A stretch of 48,515 nucleotides of DNA from Planctomycetaceae bacterium (GTDB lineage: Bacteria; Planctomycetota; Planctomycetia; Planctomycetales; Planctomycetaceae): contig JADZEF010000013.1 of the NCBI GenBank assembly GCA_020850695.1, positions 1-48,515 on the forward strand. The letters run 5' to 3'. The notes beneath the pieces are model-generated. The model had not been told where the DNA came from. It saw only the letters and a list, made by a program, of their open reading frames with translations, and ran no database searches. Shown here in pieces: positions 45,922 through 48,515 of the stretch. The stretch's first letter is position 1, and the number at the start of each line of letters is the position of its first letter. A program made the position numbers and the translations under genes.

Positions 45922-48515
45922 TCAGAACGCTGCCTTCGCCTTCACGCCGCTGTTGTCTTTCTGCTGCAGGCCCTTGTAGTTGCCTCGCTGCTCGTTGTTG
46001 AAGATCGTGTTCTGGTTCCGCAGATTCTCCAGCAGGATGCCGTTGGTCGGGTTCATGTCGAGCGGGTTCGCGGGCTTTCCGCTCGGCTGGCCTTCGCCGC
46101 TGGCCGGGGCCTGAGCCGGCGGGGCGTTGGGTTGCGGGGGCTGCCCGAGGAACGTCTTGCCGCGGTAGAAGGCGTAGCGGTTCTGGGCGCTGCGTGCGAT
46201 AACTGTCGCCGTGCCGTGGATGGCGTCGGCGGTGAAGACGCCGCGGAGGTCGGTTTCGCCCGCCACGAACTGCGGGTTGAGAGTGCCGATCACCTTCACA
46301 TGGACGTTGTGGACATACTTGTCGTTCACGGCGTCTTTCACCGTCACGCGGACGCGGCCCTGGGCGGCTTCTTCCTGCGGCTCGATGACGAGCGGGCTGA
46401 CGAGGACGAGGCCGCTCGCGTACAGGTTCTCGGCCCGGCAGACGACGAGGTAGGCTCCTTCTTCTTTGAGCGGGAGCGTCAGGTCCTGCTTGCGGTCGCG
46501 GAAGTCCTTGCCGTCGCCGAGGGCCAGCGTCTGCTCATGGTAGGGGCGGATGCCCGCGAGGTTGATGGCCGTGATGCGGTCGAGGTTCCGCTGCATCAGG
46601 CCGAACTTGAGGAGATCGATGCGGTAGACCTTCACGCTGGCTTCGGGGAGGTTGCGGAAGTCGATCGCGACCTTCGCCGGGTCGCCCGGTTTGACGCTCG
46701 TGACTTCCGGCAGCTTGATGTCCTTTCGCGTGAAGAAGTCGATCGCTTCGAGGGCGTCCGGGAACTTCGACTTCACCCGCTCGTACTCGCTGATGGCCTG
46801 CGCGGGCTTGCCGAGGCTGTGGAACACCTGCCCCATGATGTAGATCGCCTGCTCGCGGTTGGCCGCGGCCAGCTCGATCCCGGTATTGGGGTCCTTCGAC
46901 TTCATCTCGGCCACCTTCTTGCAGGTGGCGAGGGCTTCGTCGGACTGGCCCAGGGCGAACTGGCTGAAGCCGATGATGTACCAGAAGCTGTCGAGGAGCT
47001 TGCTTTCGGGATATCGCTCGGCCGACTTGCGGCAGCGGGCGATCGCCGCGTCGAACTGCTCGAGTTCGAGGTGCGAATTGGCGAGGGCGAACGAGGCCTG
47101 GTCGGCCGCGGGGTCCTTCGGCCACGTGCTGAGGAAGTGGTCGAGCATGTGGATGTTGGCGGCGATCAGGTCGACCCGCGTGACGTGGGCCTCGCGCAGG
47201 GCGGGGATGTTCGCCGCTTCGCTCGCCTTGCCGAAGACTTCCTGGGCGAGTGCGTAGGTGGCGATGGCGACGTAAGCCTCGGCCGGGTATTCGCGGAGAA
47301 TGCGTTCCATGACGGCGACCGAGCGAACGAACTGCCCCTGGCCGTCGAGGAACCCGCTCAGCTTTCCTTCGCGGTCGAAGCTGGCTTCGACCGTCGCGCG
47401 GTAGACGAGGAAGCTGCGTTCGTATTCACCGAGATCCTGGTACGCATGAGCCACTTTGAGGATCGACTCGTAATCGATTTCGACGTCGGGGTACTTCTCC
47501 TTGATGATCTCGAAGTACTCGACGATGGCATCCTTGCGGCCGAGTTCGAGCGACGTCTTGAAGAGGAGTTTGACCGTCTCCTGATACGGCCCCGCATCGA
47601 GGCGGTAGTCGCGGAAGAGCTTCGTGAGGTGCTCGTCGGCTCCCTTATAGTCTCCCTTCGCCGCCAGCCGCTTGCCGAACTCGAACAGCTCGACGGGGCT
47701 CAGCTTGTACTCGTCCTTCGACTTCTCGCCGCGGCCAAGGACCGCGAGCTGCTTACGCTCGGCGACCGCCATCCGCTCGGGGCGGTAGAAGCTGCGGACG
47801 AGCGTGGGCCCGGCCTTGTAGTCGCCGGGGAGGTAACCGGTGAGGGCGTAGCGGATGTCGCCGCCGTACTGCTTGTCGCCGAGATAGAACGTGATGAAGC
47901 CCGGCGAGAGTTCGTAGCGTTCGAATGTTCCGTTGATTGACTCGGCCAGTACCATCGCACCGGCAGGCACCGGCTCGGTGACGACCAGGTAGTCGACCTG
48001 TTCTTCCGGCGTTCCCTTCCAATTGTTACGCCAGACGCTGACCGTCACTTCGGCCCGCTCGCCCAGCGGCAACTGCGTCAGGGGATTCTGATGCCCCGTA
48101 TAGCTGCCGCTGACGACGCCGTAGCCTCGCGGCACCGCAACGCCGTCGAGCATCCGCTGCGCCGGCTCGTAATGCCGCCCGACGTGCCATTCGTTCGCCG
48201 TACTCTTGAGGTTCTCGGCGGCGACGAAGCCGGTCAGCACGCAGGCGTAACTGAAGTTGCCGCGGCCCTCGATGTCGAAGTTGACCTTCTGCGGCTTGCC
48301 GGCGACGAGGAATCGCTCGGCGACCGCGATGCGGCGGCTGGCGTCCTTCGACGGGTCGACGTCGATCTTCTCAACGAGCTTCTCGTTCACAAAGACCGAG
48401 AGGGTGGATGTCTCGGGGGTGAACTTGGTGCGGGTGAACCAGCGGGCGAGAGCGGCGACGGCGGGGCCAGTCGCCTTTTCGGGGGTCCACCGCGAGCCGG
48501 TCCGCTGCGCGAGGA
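45922..48515 (-). CDS. Alpha-2-macroglobulin-like protein with TPR domain, 5' end outside the window
   Basis: The frame stays open to base 48515, so the N-terminal part is missing; at least 864 residues are visible. The first residues read SRWTPEKATGPAVAALARWF and LSVFVNEKLVEKI, then NFSYACVLTGFV and ITFYLGDKQYGGDIRYALTGYLPGDYKAGPT. These fit the C-terminal receptor-binding and TED-adjacent region of bacterial alpha-2-macroglobulins, which trap proteases in the periplasm. TPR-like repeats follow (VELFEFGKRLAAKGDYKGADEHL to FHSLGKPAQAISEYERVKSKFP), then a beta-domain and a low-complexity tail (PPQPNAPPAQAPASGEGQP). The A2M-TPR fusion is unusual. The minimal ATG-less frame begins at an internal GTG at 48390, which is not the true start. 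Confidence 0.82.
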   Translation of the reverse strand, partial: LAQRTGSRWTPEKATGPAVAALARWFTRTKFTPETSTLSVFVNEKLVEKIDVDPSKDASRRIAVAERFLVAGKPQKVNFDIEGRGNFSYACVLTGFVAAENLKSTANEWHVGRHYEPAQRMLDGVAVPRGYGVVSGSYTGHQNPLTQLPLGERAEVTVSVWRNNWKGTPEEQVDYLVVTEPVPAGAMVLAESINGTFERYELSPGFITFYLGDKQYGGDIRYALTGYLPGDYKAGPTLVRSFYRPERMAVAERKQLAVLGRGEKSKDEYKLSPVELFEFGKRLAAKGDYKGADEHLTKLFRDYRLDAGPYQETVKLLFKTSLELGRKDAIVEYFEIIKEKYPDVEIDYESILKVAHAYQDLGEYERSFLVYRATVEASFDREGKLSGFLDGQGQFVRSVAVMERILREYPAEAYVAIATYALAQEVFGKASEAANIPALREAHVTRVDLIAANIHMLDHFLSTWPKDPAADQASFALANSHLELEQFDAAIARCRKSAERYPESKLLDSFWYIIGFSQFALGQSDEALATCKKVAEMKSKDPNTGIELAAANREQAIYIMGQVFHSLGKPAQAISEYERVKSKFPDALEAIDFFTRKDIKLPEVTSVKPGDPAKVAIDFRNLPEASVKVYRIDLLKFGLMQRNLDRITAINLAGIRPYHEQTLALGDGKDFRDRKQDLTLPLKEEGAYLVVCRAENLYASGLVLVSPLVIEPQEEAAQGRVRVTVKDAVNDKYVHNVHVKVIGTLNPQFVAGETDLRGVFTADAIHGTATVIARSAQNRYAFYRGKTFLGQPPQPNAPPAQAPASGEGQPSGKPANPLDMNPTNGILLENLRNQNTIFNNEQRGNYKGLQQKDNSGVKAKAAF

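Noticed and set aside
46132..47940. Plus-strand open frame of about 600 codons opposite the A2M/TPR gene
   Set aside because: Repetitive antisense translation rich in Glu, Val and Arg without any motif.

Overview
The window is GC-rich bacterial DNA with the gene content of a planctomycete (order Planctomycetales or close). The markers are two DUF1559 pilin-like proteins with an N-terminal type IV pilin methylation motif and a C-terminal H-X9-DG motif, a PSCyt1/DUF1549/DUF1553 cytochrome protein, a DUF1501 protein, a sulfatase, a DUF1080 lipoprotein, an ECF sigma factor paired with a FecR-domain protein, a LEPR-XLL-type surface protein, and many lipoproteins. No tRNA, rRNA, CRISPR array, transposase, integrase or phage gene was seen. 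This looks like chromosomal DNA mixing housekeeping genes with lineage-specific genes. The gene density and strong codon bias create very long antisense open frames, which I reject.

Layout. 1-4.2 kb: half of a composite palindromic repeat, a creatininase-family hydrolase, a large secreted CARDB/zinc metallopeptidase, and a convergent proline-rich lipoprotein. 4.7-10.8 kb: a tightly overlapping five-gene operon (ECF sigma factor, FecR-domain membrane protein, WD40 lipoprotein, DUF1559 pseudopilin, secreted C-terminally anchored protein). 10.9-13.5 kb: a small membrane zinc-ribbon protein, a membrane-anchored octaheme cytochrome c and a duplicated 8-TM membrane protein, probably a redox module. 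13.7-17.2 kb: a secreted catalase-peroxidase (katG) divergent from an OxyR-type regulator, with a palindrome over the katG promoter. 17.4-22.5 kb: a secreted metallophosphoesterase, a second creatininase-family hydrolase, a sulfatase and a beta-propeller glycosidase-like protein. 22.7-23.2 kb: two palindromic repeat elements. 23.4-28.7 kb: an HpcH-type aldolase convergent with a kdsD-giant OstA/LptA-like pair, pointing to Kdo and lipopolysaccharide export. 29.3-36.7 kb: a lipoprotein, nadB, a lipoprotein/DUF1559 pair, truB, a GNAT acetyltransferase and mutY, with two copies of a CCGGCCTT repeat between genes. 36.8-48.5 kb: the DUF1553 cytochrome, a third CCGGCCTT repeat, a PEGA/propeller/DUF1080 lipoprotein, small proteins, aroH, DUF1501-rpiB, and an alpha-2-macroglobulin/TPR protein cut by the window end.

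The strongest candidates for undescribed biology are the five-gene sigma/FecR/WD40/pseudopilin operon, the octaheme cytochrome with its duplicated membrane partner, and the composite nested palindromes. Functions rest on motifs I can read in the translations; no database search was run.
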